From Dendrophyllia cribrosa (Eukaryota > Cnidaria > Anthozoa > Scleractinia > Dendrophylliidae), in the NCBI GenBank assembly GCA_024195265.1, contig JAJLRJ010000010.1:31413364-31477363 (forward strand): a stretch of 64,000 bases of DNA, in the 5' to 3' direction. The position numbers and the translations under genes were made by a program. The notes beneath the pieces are model-generated. The model was not told the origin of the DNA and did not search any database. It saw nothing but the letters and a program-made list of their open reading frames with translations. This document shows positions 9,539 through 20,007 of the stretch, piece by piece (position 1 is the first letter of the stretch; every line of letters begins with the position of its first letter).

Positions 9539-9640
9539 CTCAAAATGCCTTGCGCGTTTAATGGCCTCTCGGTCGTCCATCGCATTTGCCCACGCATTTC
9601 TCTCTTGTCTTGTACCGTTGGCCTGCTGACAATCGTCTTG
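9539..9640 (-). CDS. Candidate small exon B (repeat type 1) in the MULE
   Basis: Acceptor CGTCTTTCAG, donor GTATAC, 34 codons in phase 0 (QDDCQQANGTRQERN...). Polar and charged; related to exons A and C by the RQE core. Confidence 0.4.
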
Positions 9641-9837
9641 CTGAAAGACGGAAAAGATAGTAGCGGTTTAATTCTGTTAGCATAAGAAATTTCGAGGACA
9701 AAATAAATTACAGTGCAAGTGTCGATGGTACTGACTGGTCGAAACCAAATGGGCACCGTCGCTGTATGGTATTATTATCACTTTTAACATAGAGGTTAAA
9801 CAAAACTAGAATGGTGGTGCTACTTGCTTGTATTGCT

Positions 9838-9996
9838 CTATTTCTCTATTTCGTTAGATAACATGCGCACCTCTTCACGTCTTCGGCGTTTTCTGGAGTC
9901 ACGATCACATGGCGGACAGACCGGCATGTCAATGCGTTCAACTGTGATACCGTCTTCCGCGTTTGCCTTATAGACCTCTTGTCTTGTGGCGGTGAC
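9838..9996 (-). CDS. Candidate exon A: tail of the kinase gene
   Basis: It begins after TTTTTCCACAG in phase 0, matching the phase-0 donor at the end of the kinase exon (AAG/GTATGT). It encodes VTATRQEVYKANAEDG, then a PVCPPC pair and an RKRRRREE run, and ends at TAG 9838. A donor GTGCGC after RRREE could instead join it to exon B. Confidence 0.4.
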   Translation of the reverse strand, partial: VTATRQEVYKANAEDGITVERIDMPVCPPCDRDSRKRRRREEVRMLSNEIEK

Positions 9997-10526
9997 CTGT
10001 GGAAAAAGAGGAAAAATAAATTTTGTCAACACAAACGGGAACTTGAACTTGACTACATTTTATGAAACCTTGTGCAAGGAGTACATCCAGTTTATATCAG
10101 GCCTGACCTATTATGCGCGCTAAAATACCTGTTGGAGACTAAGCCATGTATAATACTACGTATATTAATAGTTTCATCGGGCATTGTGGCATATTTTGCG
10201 GGCTAAAATGGAGAATTCAGTGGGCTAAACTATATTTTATCCCGCTGCTGTGCACCAATTAGAAACAAGAAAATAACGAAGCCAGCCTGAGGAATGAGCC
10301 TGAGTCCCGCGGCCAAGAACATATTTACACCCAAGAACATCAAGTCTATTGTTATATGATTATTGATACGGTCATAAAACACTCCGGAAATTCGACAACA
10401 CTACTTAAGAAATGTAGGAAAAAACTAACCTTCATGCGGCTCGTATTATCTAAATTTCTCTCGTGTTCGTAAATTCCCGTATTGTTTTATGACAATATAA
10501 TACATGGTTTAGACTTCTTTATTTGT

Positions 10527-11033
10527 TAACCCTCGGACGTACAGGGAAGGGCAGTGCCACCTCCCTTCTAAGTTTTTTTTTCGCAATTTTGAAAGGGGAT
10601 TTACCCAATGATGCTGAAACTTTGAGTAGCTGTTAATACATCCCTGCAAAAAATTTGATATGTGAACTGTCCATGATTTTTGACATTGCCATGGTAACTG
10701 CATAACTACAAGCAGGTTTGGCCAAATATCGACTTTTCAGTAACAAAATTTTTTCCTTTTCCCAGTTTTCGTCGTCAAAATCACAAAATTTATGTATTTC
10801 TTCATTTTATTTGCATTTTGGCTGGCTTTTGTATTAATTTCCGTTATTTTCTGGCTTTTTAGAAAATAGAGAAATCGAAGATGTCGGGGCAAATGACGTC
10901 ATTCAACGTCATATGGCGACGTAACCAACAGAAATGGTGTCATCTTGTAGAGCAAGCTCAGGGCTTTCTACTGAATTCATTATGCTTTGCCTTAACAGAA
11001 CGAAAACCTTAGGGGGTTTGACCCGAGGGTTAA
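10527..11033. mobile_element. Possible MITE in the kinase gene intron
   Basis: TTAACCCTCGG near 10527 and CCGAGGGTTAA near 11023-11033 are inverted ends around about 500 non-coding bases. No duplication was resolved. Confidence 0.4.
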
Positions 11034-11092
11034 ATAAAATAACTTAAAATAAAATGAAAAATACCCGTATCGTTTGCATATTACTTAATAAG

Positions 11093-12193
11093 TCAGTTAT
11101 AATCAGAACATACCTTCAGTGAATTGCTCTCCAAGACAACCTCCTCTGCCCTTTTTTCGTGGCCACCTTCATTTGGTAAGGAATACGTTAAGATCTCTAG
11201 AACCTCACTTGCCGTTGGCCGCTTTTCACTTTCGAAGGAGACACATCGTTCAAAAGCAGCAAAAATGTTTTTCCAGGTGGTGCTTTGGGATGGTTCAAAT
11301 TTTGGCACTGTTGACGGAAGCTGTTTCATTCTCATCATGCCTTTCACATGACGCATATGATTTCCTGGAAGAACTCCACTATTTTTGAATTCGTAAGTGT
11401 ACGCCGACGAAAGACCTGGGTTAACAACGCAAAAATACAGAAGCCCAAGGGCCCAAATGTCGACTTTCTTCAATTGGCTGAAGAACATAGCTATGGGTTG
11501 CTCCTTTTCAGAAAGCAATACCTCTGGAGCCATAAATGCGGGGGTACCCCTACTCACATTCTTGGTGCCTGTTACATTAAAGTTGCGGGTGTTAATAAGC
11601 TGAGAACGTGCTTCCCCGAAATCTGTTAATTTGCAAATGACTGGAATCGTAGACCAAGCCTTCTCTATTAAACTCATGTCCAAAAGATCGCGATAATGAT
11701 GGTTTGACACCAGGACATTAGCAGGCTTGAGGTCTCTGTGAACCACTCCATTGTCATGCAAGAAACTCAGTCCTTTCGCAACATCACTGGCGATGACGGG
11801 CATTACATGAGCAAAATTATTCGGTTCTCCATCGGAAAGTTCAAACAGAAACTCTTTCAAAGAATGAACTTTGTGGTCTCTATCAAAGAGACTGAAATCA
11901 AAGTACATATACTCCAACATTATGGCTGGAGGAGAAATGCACATTCCGTGGAATGTCACGATGTTCGAATGCTTTAAGGAGTTCAACAGTTTCACCTCCT
12001 TTAGAAAGAGATCTTTTTCATCATCTTCCAGATCAAGTATCTTTTTCACTACGACTTGTTTTGACGTTGGGTTGTACGTTGCAGCAAACACGACAGCAAA
12101 GCTTCCTCTCCCGATTTCGACTGCATTGCTGAGCTTGCTGTAATCAAAAGTTGCAACATCTGTAGAGACCTTCAAAGATGGAGCCAAAAGCAC
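11093..12193 (-). CDS. Serine/threonine-type protein kinase carried by the MULE
   Basis: A 366-residue frame with a complete catalytic core: glycine loop GRGSFAVV at 28-35, VVVKK lysine near 50, helix-C Glu near 66, HRDLKPAN at 152-159, DFGEAR at 191-196, APE at 222-224. It should phosphorylate Ser/Thr (K in HRDLKPAN). The overall look is tyrosine-kinase-like/RIPK-LRRK type, but I cannot place the subfamily. The reliable exon runs 11113-12193; a GTATGT donor after SNSLK makes the last residues intronic. It points the same way as the transposase and lies wholly between the MULE ends, so it is cargo or a captured host exon. The first 12 residues precede the kinase fold and the start is not certain. 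Confidence 0.8.
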   Translation of the reverse strand: MLLAPSLKVSTDVATFDYSKLSNAVEIGRGSFAVVFAATYNPTSKQVVVKKILDLEDDEKDLFLKEVKLLNSLKHSNIVTFHGMCISPPAIMLEYMYFDFSLFDRDHKVHSLKEFLFELSDGEPNNFAHVMPVIASDVAKGLSFLHDNGVVHRDLKPANVLVSNHHYRDLLDMSLIEKAWSTIPVICKLTDFGEARSQLINTRNFNVTGTKNVSRGTPAFMAPEVLLSEKEQPIAMFFSQLKKVDIWALGLLYFCVVNPGLSSAYTYEFKNSGVLPGNHMRHVKGMMRMKQLPSTVPKFEPSQSTTWKNIFAAFERCVSFESEKRPTASEVLEILTYSLPNEGGHEKRAEEVVLESNSLKVCSDYN

Positions 12194-13517
12194 CTTTTAT
12201 TCCCCAGCGTCGGTAGTTTAAATAACGACATATCAACACCGATGCAATACAGATTTAAGCATCTAAAAGGATAGAAAAGGCCAACATTAATAACGAATCA
12301 GGATTTAAATTTCGCCAGAAATCGTCCGCAGAATATAATTAAAATATCAGAATAATCGTGTTTGAGATACCAAGGATTCTAGAAGATTTATACCCCAGAT
12401 CATTTGTCGCACTTTCGAAACTTTCAGACTATTTTTGTTGGGCGAGAGTCACGCAACTGAAAGTCAGCAAGTGAAGCGCTCAAGTCACGTCATCCACATT
12501 GCAAAAAAAATATTACATACTTAATACTAAAAAATAAATGCTGTCAGTCTGACAGTACTTGTTTTTAAATTATAACGTTTTGACCACCTGATGCGTGTTT
12601 TCTGTAGAGAAGTGTTCCTAAAAATTATGAATGTGCAAAGAACGACTTCTTGCCAATGGTGACCTTGTGACCTTCTGGAATAAAAAAATTTCCTCACCCT
12701 GAATTTTCCAAACAAGATAACAGGCTGTTCAAAGAAACCATGAATCAACGTGACTCTACTGCAAGGACCTGTAAGGAAAAGTTTTGCTTTGACCTATTAT
12801 CCTGATAACAAGTTTCCATCACATCTAATTAATATACACTGCCGTCAGTGGCGTTTATAGCGGGAATATTTGTTCGTTAAGTTACCAGTTCACGCTCGCA
12901 TAAATTAAACAGGAAGTGGATCAGGTGTACCGTATTTCTTCACATTTCAGAAAGTCTACAGTAAACAAACAGTTTACAGTCATTAAACAATTAAATGTGC
13001 AATAATTTTCCCTTACCTTTCCACGAAATGGCACACGGTGTAACAAAAATTGTCAAATATCGTGTAGAACACGATGTGGGCTGCCGAGCCAATCACAGCA
13101 GTTGACTGTTAGGATTGAACTGTAATTGGTGGATTTCGATCCTAGGAGTTTCTGTTCCCTCATAGGTCCGCTATATTGCTTTATATAACGGAGGTTTATC
13201 TGCAAAAACGTTACTGGAATCGCAGCGAAATGTGAAGAGAAAAGATGTTCAGCAGAAGTAAAACTTCTGAACTGTTTGCAAATATGTCATTTGAAATAAA
13301 GACAGCGCTATAAAAAAGAGAGCAAGGTTTCTGCGGCCAGTTCAAAAGCTTACATTATATGTACTACATTTTGTAGTTCATCATTCAGCACGTAAAAAGA
13401 AGTGTTGCGTGACAAGAAGCGGATCAAGTCCTTTTCAGTTACATGTAAACTATTTAATTCTTCTATCACTTTACAATGTACTATTTAGAAGTTACGAAAT
13501 AATATTACTAGCACCAG
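12194..13517. other. Non-coding right part of the MULE
   Basis: AT-rich sequence between the kinase start and the right terminal repeat. A TATATAACGG motif near 13183-13192 could be a TATA box but faces no supported plus-strand gene. No other feature recognised. Confidence 0.4.
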
Positions 13518-13800
13518 ATCGTCGTTTTCTGGATCGCCGATTTCTAGGTCGTCGTTTTCTAGGTCGTCGCTTTCTAGGTCGTCGTTTTCTAGGTCGTCGT
13601 TTTCTAGGTCGTCGCTTTCTAGGTCGTCGTTTTCTAGGTCGTCGCTTTCTAGGTCGTCGTTTTCTAGGTCGTCGTTTTCTAGGTCGTCGCTTTCTAGGTC
13701 GTCGTTTTCTAGGTCGTCGCTTTCTAGGTCGTCGTTTTCTAGGTCGTCGTTTTATGGGTCGTAGGTCTTCGTTTTCTAGGTCGTCGTTTTCTAGACACCC
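13518..13800 (-). repeat. Right tandem-repeat terminal inverted repeat of the MULE
   Basis: About 18 copies of TTTTCTAGGTCGTCG (reverse complement of the left unit) ending in the tip CTAGACACCC. Copies alternate CGTCG and CGTCGC variants. It also reads through as an artificial GRRFL-repeat ORF. Confidence 0.9.
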
Positions 13801-13809
13801 GTGTATTTC
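13801..13809. repeat. Target-site duplication GTGTATTTC, right copy
   Basis: Exact match to 3436-3444 on the other side of the MULE. Confidence 0.9.
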
Positions 13810-15837
13810 TCACCTTTGCGTGTTCTTAGCCTTGCTGGGCAAGGGAGCATATACATTCGACCAGAACATGATATCTCTGCCATCCTTGCTACTAGCGACA
13901 GCGACAGTCCTCCCCAGAGTCCAGACCTAGTTCAAGTGGAAAGTGCTGACGATGAAGCATCCAGTGGTCTTTCAAATGCTCCATACCTTTCAGTTGCTGG
14001 CCCATCCAGTAGTGCAGCAACATCCAGCAGTGCAACAGATCAGGAAGAGCTAGACCAATTAAGAGAGATGTTTCCTGACAAAACCAGCAGCATTCTACAG
14101 CATGCCCTTACCTGCCATGGGAGTGTCAGTCGAGCTGCTCTTTCCCTCTCCCAAAATCTTCCTGATGAAATTGATGCAGATGAGGATGTTGATGAGAGCC
14201 TTTTAAAACCTGCTTTTCTGCCAGCTAAAGCTGATTCATTGGAGGCAGTGGTGAATGAGCTTCAGAAAGGTTTGAGTACACAGAAAGAAAAGCTCAGAGT
14301 TGATGAAGAAGATATCTTTAGTGATGCCATGGCATACTATAAAGATCCCAGCTTTGATCCTAGCAAGCTCTTACGAGTCGTTTACACAGGCCAGTCTGCT
14401 GTGGACACAGGAGGAGTAACCAGACACTTTTTTAGCCAACTTCTCCAAGCCATATCTAACATGTTCTTTCATGGTAGCAATTACAAAAGTCCTGTTTACA
14501 ATGCTGATATCGTTGCTTCTGGTATGATGAAATACATTGGGACAATCATAGTACACAGTATTTTACAAGGCGGGCCAGGTTTTCCAGTCTTTAGTCCTTC
14601 AGTGTATCGGTACATAGCAACAGGTGATGTTGACACAGCAATGGTGATGCTAAATTATGGAGACTGTTCTGCATCTGTGAAAGATTTCATTGACAAGGTA
14701 CACTTAAATAAATACACTAAAGTAATACACATAAATGTACGTTTGTTCCAACATGCCTACTGTTTTCAGTTCACTGTACATGATCAACAACTAAATTAAG
14801 GCAAATAAAGAAATGCTTTTTATACGACTGTGTACTCAGCCATATCAAATTGACTCTCCTGCATTAATTAACGACTTCTGATCCAACTACAGACGTCTCA
14901 ACAGCTTCTGGCTACTTGCATAAATAGAATGTATGCATTTGACTTCCTAGCAGCCATATTAGTTTACCCTAATGATTTACAAGATAATATTAATTAACTT
15001 CTTTTGTTAGCTACACCAACCTGGCTGCCATGGCCTTTGTCTTTTAAGTCCCACAGGACTGAGTGCATAGATGTTTGTTCAACAGATACATATCCTTTAC
15101 AGAAATATAAGGATTGACCACAAAGTTTTTATTAAATAACAGGTTGCACAGGCTGAAGATGTGTCTACACTTGATCAAGCAGAATGTGCAAGTTTCTTGT
15201 CTGAGTGTGGCCTGGCAGTAGTTTTAACTGTAAGTCTCAAAAACTAATATATCTTCAGTGATTTCTTTTATTAATAAACCACTTTGTGACAGACCTGTAA
15301 AAATATCATTCAAATCATATTTTCTGTTTGTAGAATGACAACAAAATGAGGGTTATCCAAGGGATGATAATTCATGATGTCATAAGCCGACCCAAGATCG
15401 TTTTGGATCAGCTGGGAGAGGGATTGGCTGTACTTGGTTTTCGTGCCAAAATGAGAGATTACCCTGAGATGTTTGAGGAGCTTTTTGTGCCTAGCAATGA
15501 GAGTAGGTTAAGTGCAACTCAGCTGGTTGATGTACTACAGTTTCCAACCGAGATGAGTGAAGATGACAGAACTGTAGAGAATTACATTAAACAGTTCCTG
15601 CATAAGGCAGAAATTGAAATGATGGAAAATTTTGTCTTTTTTGTCACCGGGTCCACTTCTCTGCCCACATTTGGGCTAGGTAAAATCAAGGTTAAATTTG
15701 ACAACACTCCTTCCATTTTTGCTTCAACGTGTTTGCTTTCGTTAACTCTTCCAAATCACTTTGAAAGTGAAGAAAGTTTCAGTTTATTGCTGGAATCAGT
15801 TATTGCTTCTGCAAGGAAATCCTTTAACTGTGTGTGA
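13801..15837 (+). pseudogene. CUE-HECT E3 ubiquitin ligase gene, 3' part
   Basis: Exon 1 resumes at 13810 in the frame broken at 3444 and runs to 14697. Introns follow, then exons 15143-15229 and 15334-15837; all junctions are phase 0. A CUE-like ubiquitin-binding helix bundle (LDQLREMFPDKTSS...) precedes the HECT domain, which starts near VVYTGQSAVDTGG. The catalytic cysteine is in ASTCLLSLTLP (TGT at 15730-15732), and the protein ends FNCV. HECT ligases form a ubiquitin thioester on that cysteine. The joined gene would encode about 696 residues. Such HECT proteins are often annotated G2E3-like in cnidarians. As placed, the copy cannot make the full protein unless the MULE is excised. Confidence 0.88.
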
Positions 15838-17537
15838 TAAGTATTAACAGCTAATAGTGCTCTTAATAACCAAGGATTTCTCAAGTCATAATGTTGATAA
15901 TTTCTGATCCATGATGTTGTTGTATAAGGGTGTATTTCCTCACTCGTTTAGAGACATATACTGATACTTGGCAATATTATTGTCGTTGTTACATTTTATG
16001 CTTTTGAAGAGGTATTTCGAGCATATTTCGTTATTGGTAGAATATCATTGTTATTGTTCATGCCCATGGCATATGTCAAAACCTATTCTTTGAAAGTTAT
16101 TTTTACTTGATGTGTGACGTGGACTATCCAATGGGAACTCAGAAACTAAGTCATCTTTGAGGACTTTTTGTTTGAAAGCTAACTATCCTGCAATTCTGAT
16201 TCAATAGTCCATCTCCACACTTTTGCACTGACAAGTTATGATATTGTTACTGTTCATGTTCATAAAGGGGAGTACCTTTATCCCCATGTTATTTCTCATT
16301 GTAGTGTTTTGCATGAAACAAACATTTTTTTGTAATTGGCCAAAATGGCTTGGAACGCTTAAAATGCAATGTACATGTAAAGTACATTTATTAAACATTG
16401 TTCTTTCCTTTCCCATACTATGTCTCCAATTGTGTTTGAAACAAGTAACAGTCATTATATAAACTAAGATTGTTTACCTCGTAATGTATATACATGTACA
16501 TCATGTATATGTAAGAGAAACTCTTGGGAATGAATGAGTGCTTAAGAAAACTCATAATTTTTGAAGCAGCAGTTGGATATCTGGGAAAGTTTGGATTATT
16601 CCTTTTGTTGTTGTTTTTTTTTTCTTTTTTAGCTGGTTTGCCTGAAAGAATTGCAAAGAAAGGCACAGAAACATAATTTATTTTTACAGTTGCTGTCCCT
16701 CAGTACAATTCAAAACATGGACCTAAATGTCCTGCTTTCATTTAAAAATGATTGTCTCAAAGTGTATTTGCTGACAGTTTTCTTGTGATAACATTACAAC
16801 CTGTTTTGCTGCTTGATGCGAAAATCAACAATATCAACCACTGTTCAACAATGCAAAACTAAAGAAATCAGAGCAAAACAAATGACCATCAATTTCACTA
16901 TTACGTGACCTTTAAAATCATAACTCAACTGAGTGGTTTGAAAGATTTCTGTCAATCACAAATGTCATACCTTATATGGAAGTATTTGATTTTAACATGA
17001 GAAAAATTCAAAAATGATCAGCTACTAAGAAGGTGAAATAGTTCCAAACTATTCTTTTAATTTACGCTGGCGAGTGGTTTATTTGCTAGTGAAAGCATTC
17101 AGATTCAAGAATGTTAATACATTCATGTGGGGCAGACAAACATAGCAACATAAATCTTTTGCAAACTGCTCAGAGGAGTTTTGATTTAAAAGGGTGTGTA
17201 ACATTGAAATGGGTGTGCACCTAAATTAATAAATCTTACAAGGAAACATTAAATGTCAATGTTGTGACATATGCAAGTTGTTTCCTTAACTGAACTCGCA
17301 TGCTACACATTGGACACCACAAAGGAGAAGCCATATTCCTTGTTGTAAAATGAGTGGCAGACACTGCGCTAAACGAGTTGTTACCAGCATGATAGGGTTA
17401 CATAGAAATGCATTTCTACCTTGAAAGTTAATTTCTGCAAACCTAAAAGAATGGTAAGCTCTTGACACTCAGCCCCCTAAAACGGCCAGTTGCTTGATCC
17501 CCAGGTCCTCCCCCTTCCCCACTCTCCAAACCCAAAC
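15838..17537. other. Non-coding middle of the outer transposon
   Basis: Space between the convergent HECT and integrase genes; AT-rich with T and A runs (about 16610-16630). No ORF with coding character; presumably the 3' untranslated ends of both genes. Confidence 0.5.
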
Positions 17538-19078
17538 TCAAATCAATTCATGAACAACCCCCACAAGCTCAACATATTTGGGGATTCTTTCACTCCTTGT
17601 TAGGTTTGTCGGTACTAGGGAATGAAGGTATTCCAGCTGATCTTCACGTAAAGGTATGTTACTGTTGGGAACAACTACCCCTTGATACTCTTCTGGGACA
17701 GAAATGGCATCCTCTTCATCAACCCCATACCAAAATAATTCTTCCTCTGTTAAAATAACATCCAGGGGCGAGTTCCTGACATTTGCAGTTCTTAGAATAC
17801 CCTCAGTCCAAAGCTGAAGAGGAGATGAACCACCTTCTGTGCTGAGGCCATGGTAATTCCATTGCCTGGTAAATTCATCCAGAGATTTCTTAATTTCCTG
17901 TGAAAATACAAGGTGAAGTGACAGTAAATGGACTTCATTAATAGGATCTAATAGGCCAGATCTTTCCATCATGTTGAACTCATCTATATAGTTTTTAAGA
18001 ACACCACTGGTCACATCCCTGTGAAGCCGTTCTACTCTTTGGTTGTGAACTGAACTTCCATTTATCATGCTCCCCCTGTTGACTCCCCTACACTCCAACA
18101 TCATTCAGGCAACACCCATGTTTTCGAGACCATAGTCACTTCTAACCCTTGAAGGTATTCCATAACTTTGGCAGGCATTCTGAAACAGTTCTAGAACTGT
18201 ATCTGATTTGTTGTTGTTTGCACAGTACACATACGGTATCAACCTAGAATATCCATCAATAGCAGTATGTACCACAAACCGCCAGCGTATCATCTTATGA
18301 TTTCCATCAATGTGCCAGAGTGCATTTGGACACCGTACATTATACTTTCGACGACAAATGGTGCCTCTCCACCGAAGTGCTGTTCCAACTGGATCCAGCT
18401 CGCGCATTAGTTCTCTGACTTTCACCGCTGCACCCTTATTCCCCTGCTATGCAATGCACCTATCATCCGGGTTTGACCAATCCCAGGGGTAATACTCATT
18501 AGTTCTTGCATGGTTTCTCTTAGTTCTCCATTTCCAATTAAAGACCAGTTAATCTCTTCCTCATCCTCAATTTGAAACTCTTGCCGTCTTCTGGTTAGGG
18601 TTTTTGTGGAAATTCCGAGAAGTTCCGCTATTCTGACCCAAGGAAAGTGCAACTCTCGAAGAAATTGTATTTGCCTTTTGGAAACTTCAAATTTTGGTTG
18701 ACCTCTCATACCTGTGTAGTTCCTTTCGCATTGGTGGGTTGGTACATTCAATGTGTTTTCACTTAAATCATCTGCCATATTCTCAAAATATACTCGGAGT
18801 CTTGTCAAGTATAAGGAAAGCTCATCCATATTGCTATGAAAGTTTTCCATTTCCAAATCACGATCCGAACTGGTGAGTTCGGCAGCTCTCTCTTTCAAAA
18901 TAAAAACAGTTTCTCCAGCTTCTGACAGTCTTTCATGTAACATTTCTATTCCGTCTATGTTTTCAATTGATGGAAATGCAGAAATGTATTGTTCCGCTTC
19001 TGCAAGAAGTGCTTTTGTCCGTTGAAAAAACGATGTAAGTCGATTCTCCGATCCCGCTATACCACCAAGGGCCGCCAT
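17538..19078 (-). pseudogene. IS3-like DDE integrase/transposase, frameshifted with one in-frame stop
   Basis: Three frame pieces form one protein of about 510 residues. 18422-19078: a coiled-coil-like N-terminus, then a helix-turn-helix (FPWVRIAELLGISTKTL) and an IS3-style HTH ending GIRVQR. 18105-18425: continues one frame back with VRELMREL and the catalytic domain, first D in WHIDGNHK, second D in RSDYGLEN. 17538-18104: separated by an in-frame TGA, with the third residue E in HNQRVERLHRD and a C-terminal region. It would cut and join the outer transposon's ends. The TGA stands where relatives carry an Arg-like codon (CGA to TGA is a common decay change). The frameshift near 18425 shows no slippery heptamer, so I read the gene as dead. 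Confidence 0.8.
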
Positions 19079-19129
19079 TTTGCTTTACCGCCATTGGCCG
19101 CGAGAGGCCTGGTTACGAAATCAGAATTT

Positions 19130-19348
19130 AAAGCGCGCGGTGCATCATACCATACGAAATGAAAAGTTTAGCATGCTTATTTTATTCAGCGAACACTGCA
19201 AATTTAGGGGAGGGAAATAATCTGTACTAATATTTATTGAGGGCTATTTAGTTGAAGTTTGGCATGATTATATGACAATGAGGATATCAAACTGTAGTTT
19301 AGCACATATAAGAAAGGTTTGCAATAATGTCCAGTATGGCGCCCCATA
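19130..19348 (-). repeat. Right terminal inverted repeat of the outer transposon
   Basis: Reverse complement of 2461-2742, ending CCAGTATGGCGCCCCATA. It lies about 50 bases upstream of the integrase start codon and so may drive it. Confidence 0.8.
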
Positions 19349-19354
19349 ATTAAC
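19349..19354. repeat. Target-site duplication ATTAAC, right copy
   Basis: Matches 2455-2460. Confidence 0.8.
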
Positions 19355-19696
19355 CCCTTCATGAAAAGCAAAAACACTTTTAACCATGATGAACAAAGAC
19401 ATTGGTTAATAATTACTCTAATTCTGGATTAAAGTGGCATCATTTCAAAAACCAAAACAGGTTTTTTTATTAACAGAAACCGAAAAACAATGGTCCTGCT
19501 TTGTGATAAATTTAGCATCCTGGTGTACCAAAACGGCTGATGAGTGTCTTTAGTCACAGACAATTACTGGATCTGAATGAAGTGTTACTTGAAAAAAGTT
19601 ACCTGCAGACTAACTTTTTTCAAGTTCTCACATTTTCATTTCCAAAATAGGCTAGAACAGATCATGATTTGTTCCTCTTTCAAGAATTGGTTAGCC

Positions 19697-20007
19697 TGCA
19701 TGGCAGGTGTAAACGGGGATGGGGGAGAAGGGAAGGAACGCCTGCTATAAGAACCGGGCAATTCGCATTACCTGTACGTCCACCGATTTCCTTGTAATCA
19801 AATTACGTCAACTGTCAATACGTCCACCAATCAGAAACTAGCATGCGCTTTTATGCATAGATAACTTCACGTGGTAATTTACTATGTTTACCGCCCAGCA
19901 CGAATGAGCCAATCAGAATTTGTGGCCGCCAGCATCCACAGAAATGAACAAATGGGGGTCTTCATTGTAGGCATCCTTTCCCTCTCTCCCCGCCACCTGC
20001 TATGCAG
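19697..20007. mobile_element. MITE with CTGCATGGCAGG ends
   Basis: The left arm CTGCATGGCAGGTG plus a G/A-rich run and the right arm CACCTGCTATGCAG plus a C/T-rich run are imperfect reverse complements over about 40 bases. No ORF. Confidence 0.5.

Larger units (their letters stand above)
3445..13800 (-). mobile_element. Foldback-type Mutator-like element (FB-NOF/Phantom-like MULE) with kinase cargo
   Basis: A 10,356-base element with termini GGGTGTCTAG/CTAGACACCC, 9-bp target duplication, and terminal inverted repeats made of a 15-bp tandem unit (CGACGACCTAGAAAA and a CGGCGACC variant). The outer 68 bases of both ends differ at one base. Inside, on the minus strand, are a MULE transposase with SWIM finger (5115-7892), a protein kinase ORF (11093-12193) and small repeated exons between them; several MITEs sit in the non-coding parts. 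In Drosophila, FB elements have tandem-repeat ends and NOF supplies a MULE-type transposase; this looks like the same architecture in a cnidarian-like genome. Perfect target duplications and an open transposase point to recent insertion. Confidence 0.88.
2461..19348. mobile_element. IS3-like (IS3EU-type) DNA transposon carrying a HECT ligase gene
   Basis: Termini TATGGGGCGCCATACTGG and its reverse complement bound 16,888 bases, flanked by the 6-bp duplication ATTAAC. The inverted repeats cover about 2461-2742 and 19130-19348; the left arm holds an extra internal duplication of about 80 bases. Two genes face inward: CUE-HECT (plus, from 2833) and a DDE integrase (minus, from 19078). Without the nested Mutator-like insertion the unit is about 6.5 kb. 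The integrase looks like IS3/retroviral integrases, and a 6-bp duplication fits what I recall of the eukaryotic IS3EU group, but the superfamily name is my inference. Integrase damage makes this copy non-autonomous. Confidence 0.8.

Noticed and set aside
13409..13800. ORF with GRRFL repeats
   Set aside because: Same artefact at the right array; it only joins the HECT exon region by chance.
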